Shown here piece by piece: positions 1 to 7,298 of a DNA stretch of 16,890 nt. Location: contig DASYAE010000094.1 of assembly GCA_036501535.1 (NCBI GenBank), positions 1 through 16,890 on the forward strand, given 5' to 3'. The notes under the pieces were generated by a model that did not search any database, was not told the origin of the DNA, and was given only the letters and a program-made list of their open reading frames with translations. The stretch comes from DASYAE01 sp036501535 (GTDB lineage Bacteria; Actinomycetota; Actinomycetes; Streptomycetales; Catenulisporaceae). A program made the position numbers and the translations under genes. Each line of letters opens with the position of its first letter. Position 1 is the first letter of the stretch.

Positions 1-138
1 ACGGCCTCGGGAATGCCCGACCTGCGCTCTGTGCCGCTGGCCGAGCTGGCCGCGGCCGACCTGCGGGCGCTGAGGCGGATCGTGCCCTCGCCGTCGCGGC
101 CGAGGGTGCCCGTCGCGGCGTTCCAGTCGGACATCTAG
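1..138 (+). CDS. fxsA: FxSxx-COOH RiPP precursor peptide FxsA, 3' part
   Basis: This open frame enters from the left edge and ends at TAG 136-138, leaving 45 visible residues. The C-terminus reads V-A-A-F-Q-S-D-I, which is exactly the F-x-S-x-x-COOH signature of the FxsA precursor family, and the maturase fxsB follows 35 nt later. The visible upstream part (M-P-D-L-R-S-V-P-L-A-E-L, then an Ala/Leu/Arg-rich stretch) resembles a helical leader, followed by a Pro/Ser/Arg-rich linker and the core. There is no Cys, and Phe41 is the only aromatic residue in the visible segment. From knowledge of three-residue cyclophane RiPPs, I infer that FxsB links the Phe ring to the Ser two residues later. An in-frame ATG at 13 exists, but family members are normally somewhat longer, so the true start is probably outside the window. 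Promoter and RBS are not visible. Confidence 0.82.
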   Translation, partial: TASGMPDLRSVPLAELAAADLRALRRIVPSPSRPRVPVAAFQSDI

Positions 139-173
139 CCCGGCGCGCACCGAAAGGCACGGTGGTCCCATCC

Positions 174-2579
174 ATGAGCAGCGCTCCCCTTCCGTTCCGT
201 CAGTTCGTGGTGAAGGTGCACAGCAGGTGCGATCTGGCCTGCGACCACTGCTACATATACGAGTTCGCGGACCAGAGCTGGAGGGCGCGCCCGAAAGTCC
301 TTTCCGTCGAGACCGCGGCCCTGATCGGGGCGCGGATCGCCGAGCATGCTCAGGAACACGGCTTGGAGCGGGTCACCGTGGTGTTACACGGGGGGGAACC
401 ACTGCTGGCCGGTCCGCAGCAACTCGACGCGATCGCCGCCGAGCTGCACGGCGCACTCGACGGCGTCACGACGCTCGACCTGCGCCTGCACACCAACGCG
501 GTGACGCTGGACGAGCGCTTCTGCCGGGTCTTCGACGCGCACGGCATCAAGGTGGGGGTCAGCCTTGACGGCGACGCCGAGGCCAACGACCGGCACCGCC
601 GCTACGCCGACGGACGCAGCAGCCACCAGCAGGTGCGCCAGGCGCTGGCCCTGCTGCGCCGCCCTGAGCACCGGCACCTGTACGCCGGGATCCTGTGCAC
701 CGTCGACATCGCCAACGACCCGATCGAGGTCTACCAGGCGCTGGTGGCCGAGCAGCCGCCGCGCACCGACCTGCTTCTTCCGCACGCCACCTGGGACGCG
801 CCGCCCAAGCGCCCGCACGATCCAGCCACCGGCGCGCCGAACCCGACCGCGTACGCCGACTGGCTCATCTGCATCTATGACCGCTGGACCGCCGACGGTC
901 GCCCGATCGGCCTGCGCCTGTTCGAGTCCGTCGAATCCACCCTGGCGGGCGGTCCGCCGCTGACCGAGGCGCTGGGCCTGGCCCCCAGCGACCTGCTGAC
1001 CATCGAGACCGACGGCGAGATCGAGCAGGTCGACACCCTGCGCATCTCGTTCGACCGCGCCCCCGCCACCGGCCTGCACATCGCGAGCGACGCGCTGGAC
1101 GCCGCCGCCGAGAGCCCCGGCGTGCGGGCCCGGCAGCAGGGCGCGGCAGGGCTCTGCGCGCAGTGCCGGGCCTGCCCGGCGCTGCAGAGCTGCGGCGGCG
1201 GCTACTACCCGCACCGCTACCGCAGCGAGAACGGCTTTGACAACCCGTCAGTCTTCTGCGCCGACCTGCTCAAACTCGTCGGCCACATCACGGAGAGCAG
1301 GCGCCGCACGGTGACCGCGCCAGCGCACGACGGCCACACCCTCGCCCCCGCCCTGTTCGACGAGCTGGCGTCCGGCTTCGGCGGCGCGGCCGCCGTGCGC
1401 GCGCTCGCGGCGGCGCAGGACAGCATCAACCGTGCGCTGCTCGCCGAGGCGGGGCAGCGGGCGCTGGCCGAGTCACCCTCCCTGCGGCCGGCCTGGAACC
1501 TGCTGGTGCGGCTCGACCGGGAGGGGCCGGCCGAGGCGCTGGCGCAGACGCTGGCCAACCCGTACTTCCGGTCCTGGGCGGTGCAACTGCTCGACGGCGG
1601 GCCGGACCGGGCCGGCGCCGGGCACCTGGCCGGGATCGCGCTGGCGGCGGCGGCGCGGGCGGGGGCCGAGGCCGAGCTGGCCGTCCCGGTCGTGGACGGC
1701 GCGGCGGCCGTCCCCGGGCACGGCCGCTTCGTCGCAGCCGGCGCAGATCACACGGTGACTGTCGCGACGAAGGACGGCGAACTGCTGGCGGACCCCGCCC
1801 GCGCGCGCTGGGAGCCGACCCGGATCGTGTCCTGCGACGACGCGACGGTGCTGATCGAGGACACCGACCCCGAGCGCGACGCGCACCACTATCCGGTCCT
1901 GCCGAGGCTCGCCGAGTCGGACTACCTCGAATGGAGCCTGGCGATAAGCGCCGCATGGAAGGCGATCGGCATCGACCATGCGGCCCACGCGCCCGGGCTG
2001 GCCGCCGGCCTGCGCGCGGTCACCCCGCTGGCCCCGGCCGGCGGCGGCGCGGAGATCAGCGCCACCGCCCGGCACGCGTTCGGCGCGGTCGCCGCGGCGA
2101 TGCCGCGCTCGCCGGAACTGCTGGCGCTGCTGCTGATGCACGAGTTCCAGCACTCGAAGATGGGTGCCGTGCTCGACCTCTACGACCTCTACGACGAGTC
2201 CGACCGGCGCCGCTTCTACGCGCCCTGGCGCCCGGACCCGCGGCCGCTCGAGGGCCTGTTGCAGGGCACGTACGCGCACATCGCGGTCACCGACTTCTGG
2301 CGGGTCCGGCGCACCGTGGCCGTCTCGGCCGAGGAGGCGCGCGAGGCCGAGACGCATTTCGTGCGCTGGCGCGGGCTGACCGCGGAGGCGATCGAAGTGC
2401 TGGCCGGCTCGGGCTCGCTGACCGCGCTGGGCCTGCGGTTCGCGGAAGGGATGCGCCGCACCGTCGCGCCGTGGCTGGAGGAGGCCGTGGACCCCGCGGC
2501 GCAGCGCACGGCCGAGCCGGCCCGGCGGCGGCACCGGGACCAGTTCGAGGCGGATCAGCGCAACGACGCAGCAGTCTGA
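174..2579 (+). CDS. fxsB: FxsB: radical SAM/SPASM cyclophane maturase with C-terminal HExxH domain
   Basis: This 801-residue protein is the radical SAM maturase expected to act on the adjacent FxsA peptide. The radical SAM cluster motif is C19-x3-C23-x2-C26 in the context S-R-C-D-L-A-C-D-H-C-Y-I-Y-E, with the family's G-G-E motif in L-H-G-G-E-P (71-76). A SPASM-type auxiliary cluster region follows (C328, C331, C334, C340, with C362 beyond). From about residue 390 a second domain begins and carries H-E-F-Q-H at 656-660, the HEXXH-motif domain known fused to this family. The usual reaction is SAM-dependent C-C cross-linking of an aromatic residue to a nearby side chain, in the cytoplasm; the role of the HExxH part is not known to me. 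The start was set at ATG 174, 11 residues before the conserved F-V-V-K-V-H-S-R-C-D. GTG 162 is in frame, 4 nt after GAAAGG (152-157), and would add four residues. The stop is 1 nt before the acetyltransferase ATG, so the two are probably translationally coupled. Confidence 0.95.
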   Translation: MSSAPLPFRQFVVKVHSRCDLACDHCYIYEFADQSWRARPKVLSVETAALIGARIAEHAQEHGLERVTVVLHGGEPLLAGPQQLDAIAAELHGALDGVTTLDLRLHTNAVTLDERFCRVFDAHGIKVGVSLDGDAEANDRHRRYADGRSSHQQVRQALALLRRPEHRHLYAGILCTVDIANDPIEVYQALVAEQPPRTDLLLPHATWDAPPKRPHDPATGAPNPTAYADWLICIYDRWTADGRPIGLRLFESVESTLAGGPPLTEALGLAPSDLLTIETDGEIEQVDTLRISFDRAPATGLHIASDALDAAAESPGVRARQQGAAGLCAQCRACPALQSCGGGYYPHRYRSENGFDNPSVFCADLLKLVGHITESRRRTVTAPAHDGHTLAPALFDELASGFGGAAAVRALAAAQDSINRALLAEAGQRALAESPSLRPAWNLLVRLDREGPAEALAQTLANPYFRSWAVQLLDGGPDRAGAGHLAGIALAAAARAGAEAELAVPVVDGAAAVPGHGRFVAAGADHTVTVATKDGELLADPARARWEPTRIVSCDDATVLIEDTDPERDAHHYPVLPRLAESDYLEWSLAISAAWKAIGIDHAAHAPGLAAGLRAVTPLAPAGGGAEISATARHAFGAVAAAMPRSPELLALLLMHEFQHSKMGAVLDLYDLYDESDRRRFYAPWRPDPRPLEGLLQGTYAHIAVTDFWRVRRTVAVSAEEAREAETHFVRWRGLTAEAIEVLAGSGSLTALGLRFAEGMRRTVAPWLEEAVDPAAQRTAEPARRRHRDQFEADQRNDAAV

Positions 2580-2580
2580 C

Positions 2581-3486
2581 ATGTCGGGACGCGGCTGGGC
2601 CGGCCCCGGGGACGGGCCGGCGCCTTGCTGGACCCGGGCCAAGCTGGCGGAGGACCTGGCCGGGCTCGGGCTGGTGCCGACCGAGGACGTGCTCGTGCAC
2701 TGCTCGCTGCGCAGCATCGGCCGGCTGGAGCACGGTCCGCGCACGCTGCTCGAAGCGCTCGGCGACGTGCTCGGGCCGGCCTCGACGGTGGCGGTGCCGA
2801 CGCAGACCACGTACAACTCGTGGAGCTCTCCGGACCACCGCCGCAGCACCCGCGGCATAACGGCCGGCGAGCTGTCCGAATACCTCGGCGCGCTGCCCGG
2901 CTTCGACCCGGACGCGACGCCATCGCAGGGCATGGGTGCGTTCGCCGAGTACGTGCGGACCCGGCCGGGCGCCTGCCGCAGCACGCACCCGCAGACCTCG
3001 TTCGCCGCGCTCGGCCCGGCCGCCGCCGAGATCGCCCGGCCGCACCCGCTCGCCAGCCACCTCGGCGAGGACTCGCCGCTGGGCCGCCTGCACGCGCGCG
3101 GCGCCCGGACGCTGCTGCTCGGCGTCGGCTTCGACCGGGCGACCGTCTTCCACCTGGCCGAGTACTGGCCGGGCCGGCGCCGGCGCGCCTACCACGCGAA
3201 GATCGGCGACCCGGGCGGCGGCGGTGCGGACGGTTCTGCCGCCGCCTGGGTGCGCTTCGAGGGCATCGAGCTCAACGACTCCGACTTCGGCACGCTCGGC
3301 GAGCACATGGTCAAGCAGGAGTGGGTGCGCACCGGCCCGGTCGGGTCAGCCCCCTGCTACTACTTCCCGATGCCGGAGGCGGTGGAGTTCGCCCGCGGCT
3401 GGTTCGCTCAGCACCGGCTCGGCTTCCCCTCGCCGAGCCGGGCGCGGCGCGGCCCGCTCGACGATCGGCTCCGCCTCGAGGCCTGA
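2581..3486 (+). CDS. AAC(3)-family N-acetyltransferase of the Fxs locus
   Basis: This 301-residue protein belongs to the antibiotic_NAT / aminoglycoside N(3)-acetyltransferase fold, which moves acetyl from acetyl-CoA to an amine. The supporting motifs are V-H-C-S-L-R-S-I-G (39-47), S-T-H-P-Q-T-S-F-A-A-L-G (134-145), S-P-L-G-R-L (165-170), and G-V-G-F-D-R-A-T-V-F-H-L-A-E (181-194), where H191 and E194 match the family's active-site His and Glu. It starts 1 nt after the fxsB stop without a recognisable Shine-Dalgarno site, so it probably depends on fxsB translation. AAC(3)-like proteins are recurrent partners of Fxs systems, so a peptide or small amine made in this pathway is a more likely substrate than an aminoglycoside; that is inference. 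The last 15 residues (287-301) are encoded by a 50-bp repeat that also occurs antisense in the dehydrogenase gene at 5510-5559, so the tail may be acquired. It converges on the ABC permease gene with a 17-nt gap. Confidence 0.88.
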   Translation: MSGRGWAGPGDGPAPCWTRAKLAEDLAGLGLVPTEDVLVHCSLRSIGRLEHGPRTLLEALGDVLGPASTVAVPTQTTYNSWSSPDHRRSTRGITAGELSEYLGALPGFDPDATPSQGMGAFAEYVRTRPGACRSTHPQTSFAALGPAAAEIARPHPLASHLGEDSPLGRLHARGARTLLLGVGFDRATVFHLAEYWPGRRRRAYHAKIGDPGGGGADGSAAAWVRFEGIELNDSDFGTLGEHMVKQEWVRTGPVGSAPCYYFPMPEAVEFARGWFAQHRLGFPSPSRARRGPLDDRLRLEA

Positions 3487-3490
3487 CGGC
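3441..3490 (+). repeat. 50-bp direct repeat, left copy (end of acetyltransferase gene)
   Basis: This segment matches 5510-5559 at 43 of 50 positions on the same strand, with no gaps. Exact shared blocks include GGCGCGGCG, CTCGACGATC and CCTGACGGC. The copy supplies the last codons and the TGA stop of the acetyltransferase gene. Read on the - strand it spells P-S-G-L-E-A-E-P-I-V-E-R-A-A-P-R, closely resembling the C-terminus of the dehydrogenase encoded at the right copy. The two copies bracket the ABC transporter genes. Confidence 0.8.
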
Positions 3491-3503
3491 CGTGTCGTCA
3501 TCG

Positions 3504-4403
3504 TCACGCGTCGCGCTTGACGAGCAGCCAGCCGGCGACGGCGAGCAGGAGCGCCGTCCACAGCCCGAAGACGGCGAAGCCCTCCCAGGCCGACAGGACC
3601 TGCCCGGCGGTCGGGCTCGGATCCAGCAGTTGGGCGCCGGCGCTGCTGGGCAGGTAGCCCGAGACGTGGGCGCCCCAGCTGCCGGGCAGCAGTCCGGCCA
3701 GCGGGTCGACGACGATGATCAGGGCGACGGTGGCGGTGATCGCGCCCGCCGTGTGTCTGACGATCTGGCCGACGGCCAGCGAGAGCAGTCCCAGGACGGC
3801 GAGGTAGAGGCCGACGCCGATCACGGCGCGCAGCACGTCGCGGTCGGTCAGGGCGACGGAGACGTGGGACTTGAGCAGCGCGCCGCCGATCGCGAAGACA
3901 CAGAAGCTGAGCGCCTCCCCGACCAGGAAGACCAGGACGGCGAACGCGGCGCACTTGGCGGCCAGCATGCGCAGCCGGTGCGGCGAGGCGAGCAGCGTCG
4001 AGCGGATCATGCCGGTGGAGTACTCGTTGGCGGCCGCCAAGACGCCGAGCACGCAGATCGCCAGCTGCCCGAAGATGAGCCCTGAGCCGAGGAGCGTCGG
4101 GACCGGGTCGGCGAGCAGTATCGCGTGCGCACCGCTGTTCTTGCGCTGCGCACTGGCCCAGGTCGCCGCCGTCACCGACAGGATCAGGACCGTGAAACCG
4201 ACGCTGACCGCGACCAGCGCGACGAGGGACCAGACGGTCGACCGCACGGTGCGCAGCTTGGTCCACTCGCTGATCAGCAACCGGCCGAAGGTGGAGTGTC
4301 CTGTGCCGGCCGGGGCGGGGGCCGGGGCCGCTCCCGTGGCCCGGCCGCCCGGGTGGCCGTCGGTCGCAGCGGTCGTATCTGGGGAGAGGTCGGCAGTGCT
4401 CAT
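3504..4403 (-). CDS. ABC-2 type transporter permease
   Basis: This 299-residue integral membrane protein is the probable channel half of an exporter with the ATPase encoded just upstream. After a cytoplasmic Ala/Pro/Thr-rich N-terminus come the S-E-W-T-K-L-R-T-V-R-S-T sequence (45-56), typical of ABC-2 permeases, and six hydrophobic segments at about 56-78, 103-123, 151-175, 194-212, 219-239 and 276-296. The conserved N-E-Y-S-T-G-M-I-R-S-T-L (126-137) is characteristic of this permease group. Its ATG (4401-4403) overlaps the ATPase stop by 4 nt (ATGA), so the two are translationally coupled. The substrate cannot be read from sequence. The position inside the Fxs locus invites the idea that it exports the FxsA product, but the flanking repeats suggest it may be a later arrival. 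Confidence 0.9.
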   Translation of the reverse strand: MSTADLSPDTTAATDGHPGGRATGAAPAPAPAGTGHSTFGRLLISEWTKLRTVRSTVWSLVALVAVSVGFTVLILSVTAATWASAQRKNSGAHAILLADPVPTLLGSGLIFGQLAICVLGVLAAANEYSTGMIRSTLLASPHRLRMLAAKCAAFAVLVFLVGEALSFCVFAIGGALLKSHVSVALTDRDVLRAVIGVGLYLAVLGLLSLAVGQIVRHTAGAITATVALIIVVDPLAGLLPGSWGAHVSGYLPSSAGAQLLDPSPTAGQVLSAWEGFAVFGLWTALLLAVAGWLLVKRDA

Positions 4404-5335
4404 CGGCTCGCCTGCGTCGCTGTGGGCGCGGGCGCCTGCTGGTGGAACTGGACGAGTTCCCTGGTCGTCTCCATGAACGCCTCCTCCAACGTTGCACGCT
4501 GCGGGCCCAGCTCGTGCAGCGCGATCCCGCGGGCGGCCGCCGCCTGCCCGATCTCGGCCGCCTCTCTGTCGTCGACCAGCAGCGCGCCGTCCTGCTGGAC
4601 GGTGACCGCGGCGCCGTCTGCGCGCAGGACATCGGCCAACTCGTCCGCGCGCGGGGCGCGTACCAGGACCAGCCGCCGGGAGAAACGGGCGATGAACTCG
4701 TCCGTCGGGCAGTCGGCGATCAGCCTGCCGCGGCCGATGACCACGACATGCTCCGCGGTCACCGCCATCTCGTTCATCAGGTGTGAGGAGACGAAGACCG
4801 TGCGGCCCTCGGCGGCCACTGACTTGAGCAGGGTGCGTATCCACACCACGCCCTCGGGGTCGAGGCCGTTGACCGGTTCGTCCAGCAGCAACAGGCGCGG
4901 ATCGGCCAGCAGCGCGGCCGCGATCCCGAGACGCTGCCCCATGCCCAGGGAGAACCCCCGGGTGCGCTTGTCCGCCACGCCCGCGAGCCCCACCATGTCA
5001 AGCACCTGCGTGACGCGGGTCTTCGGGACGCCCTGGGTCTGCGCGAGGTAGAGCAGGTGGTGGTAGGCGCTGCGGCCGGGGTGGACCGCCCTGGCCTCCA
5101 GCAGCGCACCCACATGGCGCAACGGGTCGGCCAGGTCGCGGTAGGGTTTGCCGTCGATCAGGGCACTGCCGGACGTCGGCCGGTCCAGGCCCAGGATCAA
5201 GCGCATGGTCGTGGACTTGCCGGCTCCGTTCGGCCCGAGGAATCCGGTGATCCGCCCGGGCTGCACGGTGAAGCTGAGATGGTCCACCGCGAGGGTCTCG
5301 CCATACCGCTTCATCAGGTCTCGTACTTCGATCAT
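4400..5335 (-). CDS. ABC transporter ATP-binding protein
   Basis: This 311-residue ABC ATPase has all the expected elements: Walker A G-P-N-G-A-G-K-S (34-41), signature F-S-L-G-M-G-Q-R (128-135), Walker B L-L-L-L-D-E-P (148-154) with catalytic Glu153, D-loop G-L-D-P (157-160), and the H-loop His185 in S-S-H. The C-terminal extension (about 220-311) resembles the BcrA/drug-exporter type. The start at M-I-E-V-R-D-L is chosen because family members begin this way. An ATG at 5363-5365 would add ten residues without homology, and neither start has a clear Shine-Dalgarno site. It is the first gene of a two-gene operon with the permease. The usual role of such pairs is export of peptides, antibiotics or lipids, or self-immunity. 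Confidence 0.93.
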   Translation of the reverse strand: MIEVRDLMKRYGETLAVDHLSFTVQPGRITGFLGPNGAGKSTTMRLILGLDRPTSGSALIDGKPYRDLADPLRHVGALLEARAVHPGRSAYHHLLYLAQTQGVPKTRVTQVLDMVGLAGVADKRTRGFSLGMGQRLGIAAALLADPRLLLLDEPVNGLDPEGVVWIRTLLKSVAAEGRTVFVSSHLMNEMAVTAEHVVVIGRGRLIADCPTDEFIARFSRRLVLVRAPRADELADVLRADGAAVTVQQDGALLVDDREAAEIGQAAAARGIALHELGPQRATLEEAFMETTRELVQFHQQAPAPTATQASR

Positions 5336-5498
5336 CGTGTCAACCGCCGCATTCTTCGCCACCATCACCGCTGGTCGAAGGCACCACAAAGCGCCTCGGC
5401 ACCGAATTCCCCGATGCCGGGCCAGTGTGCGGTCTTCCCTTGGGGCAGGGTCAAGACGGCTGCGAAGAGCCTCTATGCGGGTGTTACGGCGGCGCTGG

Positions 5499-7166
5499 TC
5501 ATCCCTCGAGGCGCGGCGTGGCCCTCTCGACGATCAGCTTCGCCTCGGTCCCTGACGGCAGCGTGCCGAAGGTCGCGCCGCCCGCACCGGCCAGCCGCGA
5601 GGCGCAGAAGGCGTCGGCGACCGCGTGCGGCGCGAACCGCAGCAGCAGCGAGCCCTGCAGCAGCACGGCCAGGCGCTCGACGACGCGGCGGGCGCCGAAC
5701 TCGGCCTCCTGGGGGTCCGTCAGGCCGGCGAAGGCGTCGCGGGCCCCGGCCAGCGCCGCGTCGAAGCGCGGGTCCGCGCCGGACGCCCGGGCGGCCTCCG
5801 CGAACAGCGCCTCGGCCGACTCCGGCTCGCGCAGCGCCGCGCGCAGCACGTCGAGGGCATTGACGTTGCCGGAGCCCTCCCAGACCGAGTTGACCGGCGC
5901 CTCGCGCAGCAGCCGGGGCATGCCGGACTCCTCGACGTAGCCGTTGCCGCCGAGGCATTCGAGGGCCTCGGCGGCCACGGCGATCGCGCGTTTGGTGACC
6001 CAGTACTTGCCCACGGCCACGGCGATCCGGCGGAACGCGCGCTCGGCCGGGTCGGCGGCGTCGAAGGCGGCGGCCAGGCGGATGCCGAGGGCGGTCGCGG
6101 CCTCGGACTCGACGGCGAGGTCGGCCAGCACGTTCTGCATCAGGGGCTTGTCGATCAGCGTCGAGCCGAAGGCGCTGCGGTGCGCCGCGTGGTGCGCCGC
6201 CTCGGCCACCGCCCGGCGCATGATGGCGGCCGAGCCGAGCACGCAGTCCAGCCGGGTCATCGAGACCATCTCGATGATGGTCGGCACGCCGCGCCCCTCG
6301 GGGCCGATCCGGCGCGCCCAGGTGCCGTCGAACTCGACTTCGGCCGAGGCGTTGGACCGGTTGCCCAGCTTGTCCTTCAGCCGCTGCAGCCGGAACGGGT
6401 TGCGCGTCCCGTCCGGCAGCACCCGCGGGACGGCGAAGCAGGTCAGGCCGCCGGGCGCCTGCGCGAGCACGAGGAACAGGTCGCTCATCGGGGCCGAGCA
6501 GAACCACTTGTGGCCGCGCAGCAGGAACTCGCCCTCGGCGCCGAGCGGCGCGGCCGCCGTGACGTTGGCGCGCACGTCCGACCCGCCCTGCCTCTCGGTC
6601 ATCGCCATGCCGGCGATCAGCCCGGCCTTGGCCGCCGCGGGCCGCAGCCCGAAGTCGTAGACCACCGAGGTCAGGCCCGGCTCCCAGGGCGAGGCGGCCT
6701 CCGGGTCGGCGCGCAGCGCGGCGACCGCGGCGTAGCTCATCGAGACCGGGCAGCAGTGCCCGAACTCGGCGCCGCCCCAGAGCATGAACCCGGCGGCGCG
6801 GGTCACGTGCGCGGCCGGCCCCGCGTCCCAGGCCGCGCCGGCCAGCCCGTGCGAGACCGCGACCTGCATGAGCCGGTGCCAGGCCGGGTGGAACTCGACC
6901 TCGTCGATGCGGGTGCCGTACCGGTCGTGCGTGCGCAGGACCGGCGTCGAGGCGTTCGCCTGGTCGGCCCAGTGCCGGGTCTGCGCGGAGCCGGCCAGCC
7001 GGCCGAGCTGCGCCAGCCCGTCCAGCGGCCCCCGGCCGCCGTGCCGCTCCACCGCCTCCACCAGAGCCTCGTCGGCGGTGAACGGGTTGTAGTCGACGAG
7101 CGGGGGCGCCTGGTTCGGCGCCGGGTCGTATCCGCCCGCGGCGGGCGGGCTGCCGAGGGTTTGCAT
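5499..7166 (-). CDS. AidB-like acyl-CoA dehydrogenase family protein
   Basis: This 555-residue flavoprotein is close in length to E. coli AidB (about 540). Diagnostic stretches are M-A-M-T-E-R-Q-G-G-S-D-V-R-A-N (187-201), G-H-K-W-F-C-S-A-P (218-226), R-L-K-D-K-L-G-N-R-S-N-A-S (262-274), G-G-N-G-Y-V-E-E-S-G-M-P-R-L (406-419) and N-S-V-W-E-G-S-G-N (426-434), with E430 at the position of the acyl-CoA dehydrogenase catalytic base. AidB in E. coli binds FAD and DNA and belongs to the alkylation (Ada) response. Whether this homologue acts on DNA or on an acyl-CoA cannot be told here. Start ATG 7164-7166 lacks a good Shine-Dalgarno site. It is divergent from fxsC and sits within the Fxs locus on the opposite strand. 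The codons for the last residues before the end (I-V-E-R-A-T-P-R) lie in a 50-bp repeat that recurs at the end of the acetyltransferase gene. Confidence 0.93.
   Translation of the reverse strand: MQTLGSPPAAGGYDPAPNQAPPLVDYNPFTADEALVEAVERHGGRGPLDGLAQLGRLAGSAQTRHWADQANASTPVLRTHDRYGTRIDEVEFHPAWHRLMQVAVSHGLAGAAWDAGPAAHVTRAAGFMLWGGAEFGHCCPVSMSYAAVAALRADPEAASPWEPGLTSVVYDFGLRPAAAKAGLIAGMAMTERQGGSDVRANVTAAAPLGAEGEFLLRGHKWFCSAPMSDLFLVLAQAPGGLTCFAVPRVLPDGTRNPFRLQRLKDKLGNRSNASAEVEFDGTWARRIGPEGRGVPTIIEMVSMTRLDCVLGSAAIMRRAVAEAAHHAAHRSAFGSTLIDKPLMQNVLADLAVESEAATALGIRLAAAFDAADPAERAFRRIAVAVGKYWVTKRAIAVAAEALECLGGNGYVEESGMPRLLREAPVNSVWEGSGNVNALDVLRAALREPESAEALFAEAARASGADPRFDAALAGARDAFAGLTDPQEAEFGARRVVERLAVLLQGSLLLRFAPHAVADAFCASRLAGAGGATFGTLPSGTEAKLIVERATPRLEG
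5510..5559 (+). repeat. 50-bp direct repeat, right copy (antisense to dehydrogenase C-terminus)
   Basis: This is the second copy of the repeat at 3441-3490, differing at seven positions. It lies in the last codons of the AidB-like gene, read on the opposite strand. Distance between equivalent bases of the two copies is 2069 bp, and the interval contains only the ABC ATPase and permease genes plus short spacers. Similarity stops abruptly on both sides. Confidence 0.8.
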
Positions 7167-7298
7167 CAGCCCAGTCTGACAACCCCGCGCGACCGCCGCC
7201 AGGTGCGGTAGTGCGCCCTTTCCAATCGCTGATGTTTCGTCTAGTAGTGATAGATAAACGCGGGGCTCCCGCACCGCGACGCTGGGGAGGATGGCCGA
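7167..7298. promoter_or_regulatory. Divergent intergenic region between aidB-like gene and fxsC
   Basis: This 132-nt spacer must hold the promoters for the leftward dehydrogenase gene and the rightward fxsC-fxsT operon. A conspicuously AT-richer patch at about 7231-7258 contains TAGTGAT and TAGATA, either of which could be a -10 element for fxsC; no convincing -35 stands out. A strong Shine-Dalgarno site GGGGAGG (7284-7290) lies 8 nt before the fxsC ATG at 7299 and decides that start over ATG 7291, which is in another frame. Confidence 0.4.

Noticed and set aside
1473..3306. Long - strand open frames opposite fxsB and the acetyltransferase gene
   Set aside because: They are compositionally biased shadows of well-supported + strand genes, with no domain and no ribosome binding context.
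2581..3486. Annotation as an aminoglycoside-resistance gene
   Set aside because: The fold supports N-acetylation only. Its coupling to fxsB and the known association of AAC(3)-like proteins with Fxs loci make drug resistance an unsupported claim.
3487..3503. Terminator between the convergent acetyltransferase and permease genes
   Set aside because: Only a 4-bp GGCC/GGCC stem is present around the stop codon, too weak to call.
5336..5346. TTGACA-like -35 box on the - strand before the ABC ATPase gene
   Set aside because: It lies directly against the start codon, leaving no room for a -10 element and leader.
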